Of a DNA stretch of 64,000 bases, positions 28,796 through 37,547 are shown in pieces; the first letter of the stretch is position 1, and each line of letters opens with the position of its first letter. A program made the position numbers and the translations under genes. The stretch spans positions 62,001 through 126,000 of the forward strand of contig NZ_JACHCI010000005.1 of assembly GCF_014200675.1 (NCBI RefSeq). Reading direction: 5' to 3'. The notes beneath the pieces were generated by a model that saw only the letters and a program-made list of their open reading frames with translations, ran no database searches and was not told the origin of the DNA. This DNA is from Janthinobacterium saanense (GTDB lineage Bacteria; Pseudomonadota; Gammaproteobacteria; Burkholderiales; Burkholderiaceae_D).

Positions 28796-29245
28796 TCAGT
28801 GCGTCACGCGGGTCTTGCGGCCATCCGACAGCAGGCGCACGCGCTCGCCAGGGCGGAACAGTTCATCGGCATCTTGCACGATGGCGCGCAGGTCGCCATT
28901 GTCCAGGCGTACGGTGATTTCAAAGCCGCGTTTGTTCGACGCATTGGCTTCGATGCTTTGACCGGCGAGGCCGCCAGCGACCGCGCCGAGGATGCTGGTT
29001 GCAATGGCGCCCTTGCCGCCGCCAATCGCCGAACCGGCCACGCCGCCCAGCGCCGCGCCAGCCAGTACGCCAGTGCCGCTTTCGCCCTTGTCGATGGTCA
29101 CGTCACGCACCGATTCCACGGTACCCATGCGCACCGATTGCTCATTTTGCGTCTGGCGCGCGCTGTAAACATTGGCCGAATTCGGTTGGACGGCACAGCC
29201 GGCCAGGGTGGCGAGCAAGGCGACGGCGATAATTGGTGCTTTCAT
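28796..29245 (-). CDS. Outer-membrane lipoprotein with glycine zipper (SlyB/Pcp-like)
   Basis: The 149-residue protein starts MKAPIIAVALLATLAGCAVQ, with the lipobox LAGC and Cys17 as the lipidated residue. The middle has the glycine-zipper 2TM motif GVLAGAALGGVAGSAIGGGK and GAVAGGLAGQSIE near residues 60-100, followed by a beta-rich end RGFEITVRLDNGD. SlyB/Pcp-type proteins sit in the outer membrane and support envelope integrity. The start at 29245 is preceded by GGGAGTCACTC. A longer frame from 29302 lacks a signal peptide and was rejected. Confidence 0.87.
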   Translation of the reverse strand: MKAPIIAVALLATLAGCAVQPNSANVYSARQTQNEQSVRMGTVESVRDVTIDKGESGTGVLAGAALGGVAGSAIGGGKGAIATSILGAVAGGLAGQSIEANASNKRGFEITVRLDNGDLRAIVQDADELFRPGERVRLLSDGRKTRVTH

Positions 29246-29421
29246 GAGTGACTCCCTTGGACAAAAATAGTGAGTGCTGATGGCATGGAACAGCATCTGC
29301 ATTACTGGTCATCATGAGTATCTTCTCAAGATAACTAGTTTTGAATAGTAATAAAATGTTGCGGCAAGGCGCTACTCTACTACTGCTCGCTTATAGATCG
29401 CTTATAGCGTACTTCAGCTGC

Positions 29422-29850
29422 TCAATACGCCAGCTTGAAGCGCCGGTACAAAAATCCCAGCACAAAAAGCGGGCCTATCAGCAAGAAGCGCAGATCGTCG
29501 AGAAAGGACGGTTTCTTGCCCTCGATCTGGTGGCCGATGAATTGGCCTATCCACGCCAGCACGAAGATCGCCAGCGACAGCGGCAAGATGGTTGCCCCCG
29601 GCAGTATCAGCAAGACTGCCAGTATCACGGCCAGCATCATCAGCATGCCCGCCGCAAATGGCCGCGACAATTTGTAATAATAGTATAAGGCCACAATACT
29701 GCCGGCCAGCGCCACGCTGGCGTGCAAGCTCCACAACAACCCCAGCAGGCTGAACACGATCAAGGGCACGCACACGATGTGTACCCATTCATTGACGTGA
29801 TTGCGGTGGCTTTCGCCATACTGTGCCAGCAGGCTATCGATGGTGCGCAT
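29422..29850 (-). CDS. Mpo1/YGL010w-like DUF962 membrane protein
   Basis: The 142-residue protein has MRTIDSLLAQYGESHRNHVNEWVHIVCVPL at its start, with the histidine pair HRNHVNEWVH typical of DUF962, then three to four hydrophobic segments and a second histidine site in WIGQFIGHQIEGKKPS. The yeast relative Mpo1 is an iron-dependent 2-hydroxy fatty acid dioxygenase; the same chemistry here is plausible but unproven. The protein probably lies in the inner membrane. It is a single gene, divergent from the glycosylase gene at 29962. Confidence 0.85.
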   Translation of the reverse strand: MRTIDSLLAQYGESHRNHVNEWVHIVCVPLIVFSLLGLLWSLHASVALAGSIVALYYYYKLSRPFAAGMLMMLAVILAVLLILPGATILPLSLAIFVLAWIGQFIGHQIEGKKPSFLDDLRFLLIGPLFVLGFLYRRFKLAY

Positions 29851-29961
29851 GAGTTGTCTCTTGTTTTACATTTGATGGAAATTCTACACCGGAATACACG
29901 CGTCAGCGCCGGGTAGCATGCCGGGTAAAATACACGCCTCTTCCAGTCGCCAGGAAAGCCC

Positions 29962-30480
29962 ATGAACCAGCCCTTATTTTCAGCATTGCCCGACACGCGC
30001 AAGCGCTGCTTCGATCCCGTTGTCGATGCCAGGACGCGCCTGTTGATACTGGGCAGCCTACCCGGCGAAAAGTCGCTGGCGCACAGCCAGTACTATGCCC
30101 ATCCGCAAAACAAATTCTGGTTGCTGATGGGGGAAGTACTGGGTGTGGATTTAAAGAGTTTGGCCTACGAAGCGCGCCTGACAGCCTTGCTGGCCCATGA
30201 CGTGGGCCTGTGGGATGTGGTGGCGCAGGCGCACCGCGCCGGCAGCCTGGACAGCAATATCCGCGAGCGCGACGACAACGACCTGGTGGCGCTGGCATCC
30301 AGTTTACCCAAGCTCGAAGTGATCGCCTTTAATGGGGGCACTGCTGCGAGGCTGGGATTGAAGGTTTTACAGAAACAGGCGAATCGCTATCGCATCGTCA
30401 AGCTGCCATCGAGCAGTGCAGCCCATACGCTGCCATTCAGTGAAAAATTGGCGCTTTGGTCAGCCCTGAAGGAGGGCTAA
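29962..30480 (+). CDS. DNA-deoxyinosine/uracil glycosylase (UDG superfamily family 6)
   Basis: The 172-residue protein has LLILGSLPGEKSLAHSQYYAHPQNKFW near residue 32, the water-activating segment and catalytic N in the family-6 style, and LPSSSAAHTLPFSEKLALW near the C-terminus, which corresponds to the minor-groove loop. Hypoxanthine-DNA glycosylases of this family remove deaminated bases to begin base excision repair. The start ATG 29962 follows AGGAAAGCCC. It stands alone between two divergent/convergent neighbours. Confidence 0.87.
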   Translation: MNQPLFSALPDTRKRCFDPVVDARTRLLILGSLPGEKSLAHSQYYAHPQNKFWLLMGEVLGVDLKSLAYEARLTALLAHDVGLWDVVAQAHRAGSLDSNIRERDDNDLVALASSLPKLEVIAFNGGTAARLGLKVLQKQANRYRIVKLPSSSAAHTLPFSEKLALWSALKEG

Positions 30481-30519
30481 CAGCATGCCCCATGCCCAGT
30501 GCGAACGCATCGAATGGTT

Positions 30520-31455
30520 TTAAGGGTAGTAATCAGCGGCCTCGAAGGCGCGACGCATTCTATCGCGGGCGAAATCGACGAAGGCCCGTAACTTTGGCAA
30601 AGACTGGCTGCGGCCGGGATAGTAGAGCGACAGGCCAGGAGTCTCGATACTGAAATCATCGAGTACCGTCACGAGATTGCCGTTTTCCACGTGGCGCATC
30701 GCCTCTGGCAATGGCATCTGGAACAGGCCAGTGCCGCGCAGCGCGGCACTGACACACATGGCGACGTCATTGACGATGAGTGGCCCCTTCACATCGACTT
30801 CTACACGCTGCCCCCGCATCGTAAACTCCCAGGGACGCGTCGCATGGACTTTCTGGCGCAGCCGAATACACGGAAAGCGCAGCAAGTCCTGCGGCTCGGC
30901 TGGCTGGCCATGCACATCGAATAGCGCCGGTGCTCCCACCACGACAAAACGCAACGGCGGCGTCAGACGGATTGCAACCATGTCTTGCTGCACCAGTTCG
31001 CCAAGACGTATTCCTGCATCGAATCCCTGCTCGATGATATTGACCAAATCATCGTCTGCAACCAGTTCGAGTTCGACCTCGGGATACAGTACAAAAAAAT
31101 CAGGCAATAGGCGTTTGGACAGCAAGGGCAGCGCTGATCGGGGCACGTTGATGCGCAAACGTCCGCTGACCTTGCTGCCCAGGCCAGCAGCTGCGTTCAA
31201 GCCAGTTGTCAGTAGTTCAATGGCTGGTCGCACATGTGTCAATAGATGTTCTCCTGCTTCAGTCAGGTTGACATTGCGGGTAGTGCGGAAGAACAAGGGC
31301 GCGCCGATGCGCAGCTCGAGCGTGCGTATCGATTGGCTGATTGCCGACGGCGTGACACCGAGAATTCTTGCCGCGGCCCTGAAGCCATGTTGTTCAGCGA
31401 CCGTAGTGAAGGTCACCAGGCCGTCCAGATAAGTTCTATCAATTGGTAAGTTCAT
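30520..31455 (-). CDS. LysR-family transcriptional regulator
   Basis: The 311-residue protein has the N-terminal LysR helix-turn-helix (FRAAARILGVTPSAISQSIRTLELRIGAPLFFRTTRNVNLTEAG is its region, residues ~25-68) and a periplasmic-binding-like sensor domain from ~90. It is divergent from the dehydrogenase gene at 31548 with 92 bases between, and probably controls it and itself. The intergenic palindrome CTGAATGTTCAG at 31470-31481 fits a LysR site. The co-inducer is not known. Confidence 0.88.
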   Translation of the reverse strand: MNLPIDRTYLDGLVTFTTVAEQHGFRAAARILGVTPSAISQSIRTLELRIGAPLFFRTTRNVNLTEAGEHLLTHVRPAIELLTTGLNAAAGLGSKVSGRLRINVPRSALPLLSKRLLPDFFVLYPEVELELVADDDLVNIIEQGFDAGIRLGELVQQDMVAIRLTPPLRFVVVGAPALFDVHGQPAEPQDLLRFPCIRLRQKVHATRPWEFTMRGQRVEVDVKGPLIVNDVAMCVSAALRGTGLFQMPLPEAMRHVENGNLVTVLDDFSIETPGLSLYYPGRSQSLPKLRAFVDFARDRMRRAFEAADYYP

Positions 31456-31469
31456 CTAATCATACTGTT

Positions 31470-31481
31470 CTGAATGTTCAG
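31470..31481. promoter_or_regulatory. Palindrome in the LysR/dehydrogenase divergent region
   Basis: CTGAA-TG-TTCAG is a perfect palindrome in arms of five. It lies between the divergent starts and has the T-N11-A spacing expected for LysR-type sites. It is a candidate site for the regulator at 30520-31455. Confidence 0.45.
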
Positions 31482-31547
31482 TATTGTCAATCAATAGACC
31501 GAAACTTACACTTGATGTACTCCACTCCAAACTCTAAGGAAACAGTG

Positions 31548-32543
31548 ATGCGTAGCTATCGTATTGAACAATTCGGCGGTCCTGAGGGACTTACTGCTGG
31601 TCAGGAACCCGTTCCCTTGCCTGGTGCCGGGCAAGTGCTGGTGCGTATTCGCGCCAGCTCCATGAACTTCCGCGACATGGCAATCCTGGCTGGCTGGTAT
31701 CCGCTGCCAGTCAAGCCTGGTGTGGTACCGCTGTCCGATGCGGCTGGCGAGGTCGAGGCGGTAGGATCCGGCGTAAGTCGATTCAAGGTTGGTGATCGCG
31801 TCGTCAACAGTTTTTTCCCGAATTGGTTTGGCGGCACTTTCAACAGCATGCCGCAGCAATATGTCGTCGATCAGGATGGCTGGCTGACAGAGTATAAAAT
31901 TGTCGATGCAGAAGCGCTGGTGGCGCTGCCCGAGCATCTCTCGTTCGAGGAAGCGGCTACCTTGCCTTGTGCAGGCGTGACGGCCTGGTCAGCGCTGGCA
32001 GGCGTAGGCGCGGGTGACACTGTTTTGACCCAGGGCACAGGCGGTGTATCGCTGTTTGCGGTGCAGCTGGCCAAAGCGCTCGGGGCTCGCGTGATCGCCA
32101 CCACGTCGAGTACCGAAAAGGCGGACCGGCTGCTTGCATTAGGCGCAGATCACGTCATCGATTATCGTGCAACGCCCGATTGGGGGAGCAAGGCGCGCGA
32201 ATTGAGCAATGGTAAGGGTGTGGACAGGGTGGTCGAAGTGGGCGGGCCAGATACCTTGGGTCAATCGATCAAGGCGGTAGCGCTGGGTGGACAAGTGGCT
32301 TTGGTTGGTGTGCTTGCAGGCGTGGCAGGTAATATCGACTTCATGTCCATGTTCATGAGCCAGGCCAGCTTCAGGCCGGTCGCTGTCGGTAGCCGGCGGG
32401 ATCTGGAAGATATGATCAGGGTAATTGCCCAACACAATATCCGGCCTGTCATCGATAGCACGTATGCTTTTGACGACATCAAAGCTGCCTGGGTTCATTT
32501 TTCTGAACGCAAGCTCTTTGGTAAAGTCGTGATCCGCCATTAA
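31548..32543 (+). CDS. NAD(P)-dependent alcohol dehydrogenase / quinone oxidoreductase (MDR family)
   Basis: The 331-residue medium-chain dehydrogenase has SSMNFRDMAILAGWYP near residue 38, GEVEAVGSGVSRFKVGDRV near 63, the nucleotide-binding loop TQGTGGVSLFAVQLAKALGARVIATT near 162 and FGKVVIRH at the end. It reduces or oxidises alcohols, aldehydes or quinones with NAD(P)H. No cysteine zinc lobe was noticed, so the structural zinc is probably absent. The ATG at 31548 follows AAGGAAAC. It is divergent from the LysR gene. Confidence 0.88.
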   Translation: MRSYRIEQFGGPEGLTAGQEPVPLPGAGQVLVRIRASSMNFRDMAILAGWYPLPVKPGVVPLSDAAGEVEAVGSGVSRFKVGDRVVNSFFPNWFGGTFNSMPQQYVVDQDGWLTEYKIVDAEALVALPEHLSFEEAATLPCAGVTAWSALAGVGAGDTVLTQGTGGVSLFAVQLAKALGARVIATTSSTEKADRLLALGADHVIDYRATPDWGSKARELSNGKGVDRVVEVGGPDTLGQSIKAVALGGQVALVGVLAGVAGNIDFMSMFMSQASFRPVAVGSRRDLEDMIRVIAQHNIRPVIDSTYAFDDIKAAWVHFSERKLFGKVVIRH

Positions 32544-32829
32544 TGATGAATTAAGAACGGACTTCATCTTCATCCAGTAGAACGCATCGTTGAAGACCGG
32601 TCGCCGTATCGGTCATGATTCTGGTTTTCATCGATGCGCCTTGCTGTTGTTGCTCTCCCCCCAATAGTATCGTCAGCGTACCCGATCGGGCAGCTTGCTC
32701 AAGCGCGATGTTATTGACGATTCCTGTCTGCGCCTGACCTTCTTCCCCTGCCTCCCGCCGTTCCGGGCCGCTACCCCAGCTGTTGTTTCCCCGCCCGTTA
32801 AATTGCCTTGGTAACACTTTTGCGCTTGC
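32544..32829. other. Intergenic region upstream of the uxa promoter
   Basis: No gene is supported here. A 112-codon frame on the minus strand spans 32551-32889, but it is low-complexity, has no family-like segment and runs through the uxaC operator region. I saw no terminator for the dehydrogenase. Confidence 0.5.
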
Positions 32830-32869
32830 TTGATCTGATATATTAGATTTAATATTCTGATATATCAGA
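32830..32869 (+). promoter_or_regulatory. uxaC promoter with two palindromic operators
   Basis: TCTGATATATTAGA (32834-32847, imperfect) and TCTGATATATCAGA (32856-32869, perfect palindrome) are 22 bases centre to centre, about two helical turns. A possible promoter TTGATC (32830-32835), 17 bases, TATTCT (32853-32858) overlaps both. Two dimers on the same face would block it cooperatively. The GntR-family regulator at 43550 is the natural candidate. Confidence 0.6.
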
Positions 32870-32948
32870 GTGCGCCAATGTGGTGCCACGACAAAAACAC
32901 AGCGCGATGGAGAGCAGATTCATCGTGCGCAGCAAGGAGATGGCTACG

Positions 32949-34343
32949 ATGACCGAGTTCATGAATCAGGATTTTCTTCTCACCACCGAGATGGCGCGCA
33001 AGCTGTATCACGAGGTGGCAGCCGACTTGCCTATCATCGATTACCACTCGCACTTGCAGCAGGGCGAGATCGCCAGCCGCAAGACCTTCCGCAATATCGC
33101 CGAACTGTGGCTGGCGGGCGACCATTACAAATGGCGCTTGATGCGCACGGCTGGCGTGGCCGAGGAATTTATCACGGGCGAGCGCTCGGACCAGGAAAAA
33201 TTCCGCGCCTTTTGCAAGGTGCTGCCACTGGCCATCGGCAACCCTATCCACCACTGGAGCCATCTGGAACTGCGCCGCATCTTTAACATTGATCTGCTGA
33301 TCAATGAAGAAAACGCCGATGCGATCTGGGAACAGGCGAACGCCAGGCTGGCGTCCATGGATACCTGGTCGCTGCTGGAACAGGCCGGCGTGGAAATCGC
33401 CTGCACCACCGATGATCCGGCCGACGACTTGCTGCAGCATGCGGAAATCGCCGCCTCGGCCTTGAAAACGCGCGTGCTGCCTGCCTACCGTCCGGACAAA
33501 GCCATGCGCATCAACCAGCCGCGCTTCCCTGAGTATCTGAAGCGCCTGGGCGAAGTGGCCGATGTCCCCGTCACCTCGTTTGCTTCACTGATCGCCGCAC
33601 TGGCCGTGCGCGTGGAATTCTTCCATGCACGTGGCGCGCGCATTTCGGACCACGCCGTCGACGTGACCCTGCCGGTGCAGGCGGCCAGCGCGGAAGAACT
33701 CGAAGCGCTGTTTGCCAAGCGTCTGCAAGGCACTTTGTTGAGCGATGCTGAAAATGGTTTGTACCTGCGCGGTTTGCTGGAGGCGATAGGCCGCGTGTAC
33801 GCCAACTATGGCTGGACCATGTGTCTGCACATCGGCGCGCAGCGCAACAACAATGACCGCATGCGGGCCAAACTGGGCCCGGATACGGGCTACGACTCGA
33901 TCTCGGACATGCGCTGCAGCGCCGGCCTGGCGTCCTTGCTGAACGCGCTCGACCTGGACGACCGCCTGCCGAAGACCATGCTGTTCTGCCTGAACCCGAA
34001 CATGAATGAAGTGCTGTCTACCATGGTTGGCAACTTCCAGGACGGTACCGTCGCCGGCAAGCTGCAGTTCGGCCCGGCCTGGTGGTTCAACGACCACAAG
34101 GAAGGCAATCTGCAGCAGCTGGTCGGCTTCGGCAACCACAGCGTGCTGGGCGTGTTTGTCGGCATGGTGACCGATTCGCGCAGCTTCGCTTCGTATCCGC
34201 GCCACGATTATTTCCGCCGCCTGGTATGCCGCCAGATCGGCGATTGGGTCGCGGGTGGCGAATACCCGGCTGACTTCGAGGCGCTGGCCACCATCGTGCG
34301 CGGCATCTGCTACGACAACGCCCGCAAATACTTCCAACTCTAA
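32949..34343 (+). CDS. uxaC: Glucuronate isomerase (uronate isomerase)
   Basis: The 464-residue protein has the uronate isomerase layout: DLPIIDYHSHLQQGEIA near residue 30 with the metal HxH, WSLLEQAGVEIACTTDDPADDL near 142, MCLHIGAQRNNNDRM near 297 and FNDHKEGNLQQLVGFGNHSVLG near 383. It converts galacturonate or glucuronate to tagaturonate or fructuronate. The ATG at 32949 has AAGGAG ten bases upstream; ATG 32961 is a further option and a longer frame from 32880 overlaps the operator region. It opens the uxaC-uxaA-uxaB cluster. Confidence 0.96.
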   Translation: MTEFMNQDFLLTTEMARKLYHEVAADLPIIDYHSHLQQGEIASRKTFRNIAELWLAGDHYKWRLMRTAGVAEEFITGERSDQEKFRAFCKVLPLAIGNPIHHWSHLELRRIFNIDLLINEENADAIWEQANARLASMDTWSLLEQAGVEIACTTDDPADDLLQHAEIAASALKTRVLPAYRPDKAMRINQPRFPEYLKRLGEVADVPVTSFASLIAALAVRVEFFHARGARISDHAVDVTLPVQAASAEELEALFAKRLQGTLLSDAENGLYLRGLLEAIGRVYANYGWTMCLHIGAQRNNNDRMRAKLGPDTGYDSISDMRCSAGLASLLNALDLDDRLPKTMLFCLNPNMNEVLSTMVGNFQDGTVAGKLQFGPAWWFNDHKEGNLQQLVGFGNHSVLGVFVGMVTDSRSFASYPRHDYFRRLVCRQIGDWVAGGEYPADFEALATIVRGICYDNARKYFQL

Positions 34344-34362
34344 GCCGCCGCCAGGAACTGTC

Positions 34363-35961
34363 ATGCAAAAAGTATTGTGCATTCATCCCGACGACGACAT
34401 GCTGGTCGCCCTGTCCGATCTGGTGGCTGGTGAAGTGGTGCAGTGGGAAGCGGAATCCATCCTCATCAGCAGCCCCGTGAAGACCAAGCACAAGCTGGCC
34501 CGCCACGCCTTTGCGGCCGGCGAGATTCTGCGCCTGTACGGCGTCCCGGTCGGCAAGGCGACGGCGCAGATACGCCGCGGCGAAGCCGTCACCACGGAAA
34601 ACCTGCAGCATTACGCGGCCGACGTGGAACTGGAAGCGCAGGCGCCGTATCGCTGGACGCCGCCGGACGTGACGCGTCTCAAAGGCGCCACGTTTCCCGG
34701 CGTGGTGCGCGCCGACGGCCGCGTGGGCACGGCCAACTACTGGCTGATTTTCCCGCTGGTGTTCTGTGAAAACCGCAATGTAGAACACTTGCGCAATGCG
34801 CTGGAAGCGCCGCTGGGCTACACGCGCAACGACCTGGCTTCATTTACATTGTCGCTGCTGGGCGAAGACATGGAAGCGCCGAAACCCGTGGTACGGCCGT
34901 TTCCGAATCTGGATGGTGTGCGCATCATCACGCACAACGGCGGCTGCGGCGGCACGCGCGCCGATGCGCGCTCGCTGTGCAAGATCCTGTCCGCCTATGC
35001 AGACCATCCTAACGTGGCCGGCATCACCGTCTTCAGCCTCGGCTGCCAGAACGCGCAGATCGCCATGTTCCAGGAAGCGCTGGCCAAACAGAATCCCCAT
35101 TTCGACAAGCCATGCCTGATCTATGAACAGCAGAAGTGGGATAGCGAAGACGCGATGATGAAGGCCGTGCTGACCGATACCCTGGTCCAGCTGAAGGAAG
35201 CGAACAAGGTGCAGCGCAAGCCGGTGCCGCTGTCGCACCTGAAGATCGGCGTCAAGTGCGGCGGCTCGGACGGTTTTTCCGGCATCTCCGCCAACCCGGC
35301 CATGGGCTTGGTGTCGGACATGGTGGTGGCCGTGGGCGGTTCGTCCATCCTGGCTGAATTTCCCGAACTGTGCGGCGTCGAAGCGAACCTGATCGAGCGC
35401 TGCGAAAACGACGACGACAAGCGCCGCTTCCTGGGCCTGATGCGCGACTTTGAAGCGCGCGCCGAAGCAGTGGGCACGCATTTCGCCGACAATCCCAGCC
35501 CCGGAAATATCCGCGATGGCTTGATCACCGACGCCATGAAATCGGCCGGTGCAGCCAAGAAGGGCGGTACTTCGCCCATCGTTTCCGTGCTCGATTATGG
35601 CGAACAAAGCGCCAGGCCGGGCCTGTCTTTACTGTGCACGCCGGGCGGCGATGTGGAGTCGGTCACGGGCATCGTCGCTTCGGGCGCCAACGTGGTGCTG
35701 TTTTCCACGGGCCTGGGCACGCCGACGGGCAACCCCATCGTGCCGGTGCTGAAAATTTCCAGCAATACGCGGGTGGCCAAAAAGCTGTCGGATTTGATCG
35801 ATTATGATTGCGGTCCCGTGATCGAGGGCACGCCACTGCCGGATGTGGCCAACGGCCTGTTCGACATGGTGGTGGCGACCGCTGGCGGCCAGTACCAGGC
35901 CAAGGCCGACCGCCTGCAGCAATACGATTTCATCTTCTGGAAACGCGACATTTCACTGTGA
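34363..35961 (+). CDS. uxaA: Altronate dehydratase
   Basis: The 532-residue protein has the short N-terminal SAF domain (IHPDDDMLVALSDLVAGE, then SPVKTKHKLARHAFAAGE) and the C-terminal catalytic domain, with ITHNGGCGGTRADARSL near residue 192, IGVKCGGSDGFSGISANPA near 298 and STGLGTPTGNPIVPVLKISSN near 450. It dehydrates altronate to 2-keto-3-deoxygluconate using a metal centre. It follows uxaC by 19 bases and precedes uxaB, so both are one operon. The start is MQKVLCIHPDDD with AGGA upstream. Confidence 0.95.
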   Translation: MQKVLCIHPDDDMLVALSDLVAGEVVQWEAESILISSPVKTKHKLARHAFAAGEILRLYGVPVGKATAQIRRGEAVTTENLQHYAADVELEAQAPYRWTPPDVTRLKGATFPGVVRADGRVGTANYWLIFPLVFCENRNVEHLRNALEAPLGYTRNDLASFTLSLLGEDMEAPKPVVRPFPNLDGVRIITHNGGCGGTRADARSLCKILSAYADHPNVAGITVFSLGCQNAQIAMFQEALAKQNPHFDKPCLIYEQQKWDSEDAMMKAVLTDTLVQLKEANKVQRKPVPLSHLKIGVKCGGSDGFSGISANPAMGLVSDMVVAVGGSSILAEFPELCGVEANLIERCENDDDKRRFLGLMRDFEARAEAVGTHFADNPSPGNIRDGLITDAMKSAGAAKKGGTSPIVSVLDYGEQSARPGLSLLCTPGGDVESVTGIVASGANVVLFSTGLGTPTGNPIVPVLKISSNTRVAKKLSDLIDYDCGPVIEGTPLPDVANGLFDMVVATAGGQYQAKADRLQQYDFIFWKRDISL

Positions 35962-35972
35962 TTCACACTCCC

Positions 35973-37415
35973 ATGCAAGCATCAGTATCAGCACTGCAGC
36001 GCAGCGCGCCGTTCGACCTGCCGATCAAGTTTCTTCAGTTCGGGCAGGGTAATTTCATGCGCGGCTTTTTTGACTGGCAAGTGGACCTGCTCAACGAACG
36101 CACTGGTCTGAATGGCGGCGTGGTGGTGGTGCGTCCGCGCGGCGGCAGCGGCTCGCCCCTGCTTGACGTGCAGGATGGCTTGTTTACCACCATCGTGCGC
36201 GGCCTCGATGAAGACGGCAAGGCCGTCAGCACCTGCCGCACTATCCGCTGCGTGCAGCGCGAAATCGATCCATCGACCATGTATGGCGATTACCTGGCGC
36301 TGGCCAGCCTGCCTGAACTGCGTTTCATCGTCTCGAACACGACGGAGGCGGGCATCGCCGTCAATGATCACGACGCCTATCACGATGCGCCGCCATCGAG
36401 TTTTCCCGCCAAGCTGGCGCGTTTGCTGTTCGAGCGCTACACGCATTTCGAGGGCGACCGCAACAGGGGTGTGGTGCTGCTGCCGTGTGAATTGATCGAG
36501 CGCAATGGCCCCGCGCTGAAGGCGGCCGTGCTGCACTTTGCCCGCTTGTGGCAGCTGGACGCGGGCTTTGCCGACTGGCTGGCTGGCACTTGCGTGTTTT
36601 GCTCGACCCTGGTCGACCGCATCGTCACCGGTTATCCGCAAGGCGAGGCCGAGGCCATCGAAGAAGTGCTGGGCTATCGCGACCAGTTCCTGGTGGCGGC
36701 CGAACACTACTATCTGTTCGTCATCGAAGGCCCGGCATGGCTGGCCGATGAATTGAAGCTGGCCGGTGCCGGCTTGAATATCCAGCTGGTCGACGACATC
36801 ACACCTTACAAGAAACGCAAGGTGGGCATCCTGAATGGCGGCCATACGGCGCTGGTACCCGTGGCCTTGCTGGCGGGCCTCGATACGGTGGGCGCGGCCG
36901 TCAGCGATGCCCAGGTGGGCGCCTGGCTGGCCGATACGCTGGCGCAGGAAATCATCCCCGCCTTGCCGCTGCCGCAAGAGCAATTGCAGCAATTCGCGCG
37001 CGACGTGCTGCTGCGCTTTCGCAATCCCTACATCCAGCACCGCTTGTCGGCGATTGCCTTGAACAGCTGGAGCAAATTTGCCGCGCGTGTCGCGCCGCAA
37101 ATGCTGCGTTATGTCGATTTGCATGGCCGTTTTCCGCAGCGTCTGGTGCTGGCGCTGGCCGCCACCATGCGCCTGTACCGGGGCGATGTGATCGTGCTGT
37201 CCGACGATGCGGCCAGCCTGGCGTGGTTCAGCCAGGGCTGGGACAAGGTGGATAGCGGCCGGCAAACCTTGCTGCAACTGGCGCAGGACTGGCTGGCGAA
37301 CGACAAGGTATGGGGCCGCGACATGAACCTGGTGCCGGGCCTGGCGCAAGCGGTGGCCGCCGCATTGCAGCGTATCGAACAGCAGGGCATGCGGGGCGCC
37401 TTGCAGGCGCAATAA
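35973..37415 (+). CDS. uxaB: Tagaturonate/fructuronate reductase
   Basis: The 480-residue protein is a mannitol-dehydrogenase-type reductase with the nucleotide-binding start LPIKFLQFGQGNFMRGFFDWQVD, then VVVRPRGGSGSPLL, FIVSNTTEAGI and catalytic KKRKVGILNGGHTALVPVALLAG near residue 280. It reduces tagaturonate to altronate with NADH. No ribosome-binding site precedes ATG 35973; an in-frame GTG at 35958 overlaps the uxaA stop (GTGA) and could be the coupled start. Order uxaC-A-B gives the enzymes for the first three steps. Confidence 0.95.
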   Translation: MQASVSALQRSAPFDLPIKFLQFGQGNFMRGFFDWQVDLLNERTGLNGGVVVVRPRGGSGSPLLDVQDGLFTTIVRGLDEDGKAVSTCRTIRCVQREIDPSTMYGDYLALASLPELRFIVSNTTEAGIAVNDHDAYHDAPPSSFPAKLARLLFERYTHFEGDRNRGVVLLPCELIERNGPALKAAVLHFARLWQLDAGFADWLAGTCVFCSTLVDRIVTGYPQGEAEAIEEVLGYRDQFLVAAEHYYLFVIEGPAWLADELKLAGAGLNIQLVDDITPYKKRKVGILNGGHTALVPVALLAGLDTVGAAVSDAQVGAWLADTLAQEIIPALPLPQEQLQQFARDVLLRFRNPYIQHRLSAIALNSWSKFAARVAPQMLRYVDLHGRFPQRLVLALAATMRLYRGDVIVLSDDAASLAWFSQGWDKVDSGRQTLLQLAQDWLANDKVWGRDMNLVPGLAQAVAAALQRIEQQGMRGALQAQ

Positions 37416-37547
37416 GAGTATCAAGGCAGCACAGAAGTAACAGGCAGTACGCATAACCGAGGCCGAAGGCACTTCCCCAGGAAGGCTGAACGGCCCAAAA
37501 AAGAGACGGCGCACATGCGCCGCCATGGATGGATAGAGGGAGACACA

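Noticed and set aside
32551..32889. 112-codon frame on the minus strand as a gene
   Set aside because: Low-complexity, no ribosome-binding site seen, runs through the uxaC operators, no family-like segment.
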